Assembly: GCA_919902625.1 (NCBI GenBank)
Contig: CAKKRO010000225.1
Span: 2,019-8,197 of the forward strand
Length of the DNA stretch: 6,179 nucleotides
Direction: 5' to 3'
Origin: Nitrosomonadaceae bacterium
GTDB lineage: Bacteria > Pseudomonadota > Gammaproteobacteria > Burkholderiales > Nitrosomonadaceae
Numbering within the stretch: position 1 is the stretch's first letter; every line of letters starts with the position of its first letter. A program made the translations under genes and the position numbers. Under the pieces are notes generated by a model. That model worked only from the letters and a program-made list of their open reading frames with translations, had not been told where the DNA came from and ran no database searches. Below are positions 6,114-6,179 of this stretch, one piece after another.

Positions 6114-6179
6114 GTATGGGTAGCGGCGCTTGGTTGGGAAATATAAATTTCTGTGCGGCGGGATCTGATATCTGAAGCT

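Larger units (their letters stand above)
6055..6179 (-). other. Upstream edge; open minus-strand frame to the window end, gene status unresolved
   Basis: A minus-strand frame is open from the right edge to a TGA at 6057-6055, about 41 codons, ending HMLGYDPMNNDPGK. It could be the tail of a gene upstream of the receiver, leaving a 60-base gap. However, the other two minus-strand frames are also open over much of the same stretch, and codon first positions are poor in G, so I cannot tell coding from non-coding. No plus-strand gene starts here: every ATG meets a stop within the window. Confidence 0.2.

Overview
The window looks like ordinary chromosome from a Gram-negative proteobacterium. A beta-proteobacterium of the Nitrosomonas type is my best guess, from the overall character of the ComEC protein and its neighbours; this is inference from remembered family style, not a search. 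All genes are protein-coding. I see no RNA genes, CRISPR arrays, insertion sequences or integration sites.

Layout. (1) On the minus strand from about 1465 to the left edge is an envelope efflux unit: a TolC/CzcC-like outer-membrane factor followed, with a 4-base ATGA overlap, by the start of a lipoprotein that is probably the periplasmic adaptor of the same pump. The inner-membrane pump should lie beyond the left edge. (2) An AT-rich divergent intergenic region (1466-1688) carries a plausible sigma70-type promoter for the efflux genes and a possible 13-codon leader ORF ahead of comEC. (3) comEC/rec2 (1689-4079, plus strand) is complete and encodes the inner-membrane DNA-uptake channel with its C-terminal metallo-beta-lactamase-like domain; it has no ATG start and must use TTG. 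(4) Convergent to it is a two-gene minus-strand signalling operon: a stand-alone receiver protein (5596-5994) followed 6 bases later by a six-helix membrane histidine kinase (4117-5589). (5) The right edge (5995-6179) is the upstream region of that operon, with a tandem 9-mer repeat at an 11-base period beside a -10-like hexamer.

How they work together. The efflux genes form one machine and the receiver and kinase form one signalling pair. comEC stands alone and I see no functional link between the three units. The most unusual item is the signalling pair: a kinase whose membrane domain resembles that of RegB/PrrB redox sensors and which carries a CxxC motif, paired with a receiver lacking any output domain. 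I do not see a convincing wholly new system; the pair and its repeat-containing upstream region are the best candidates for follow-up.
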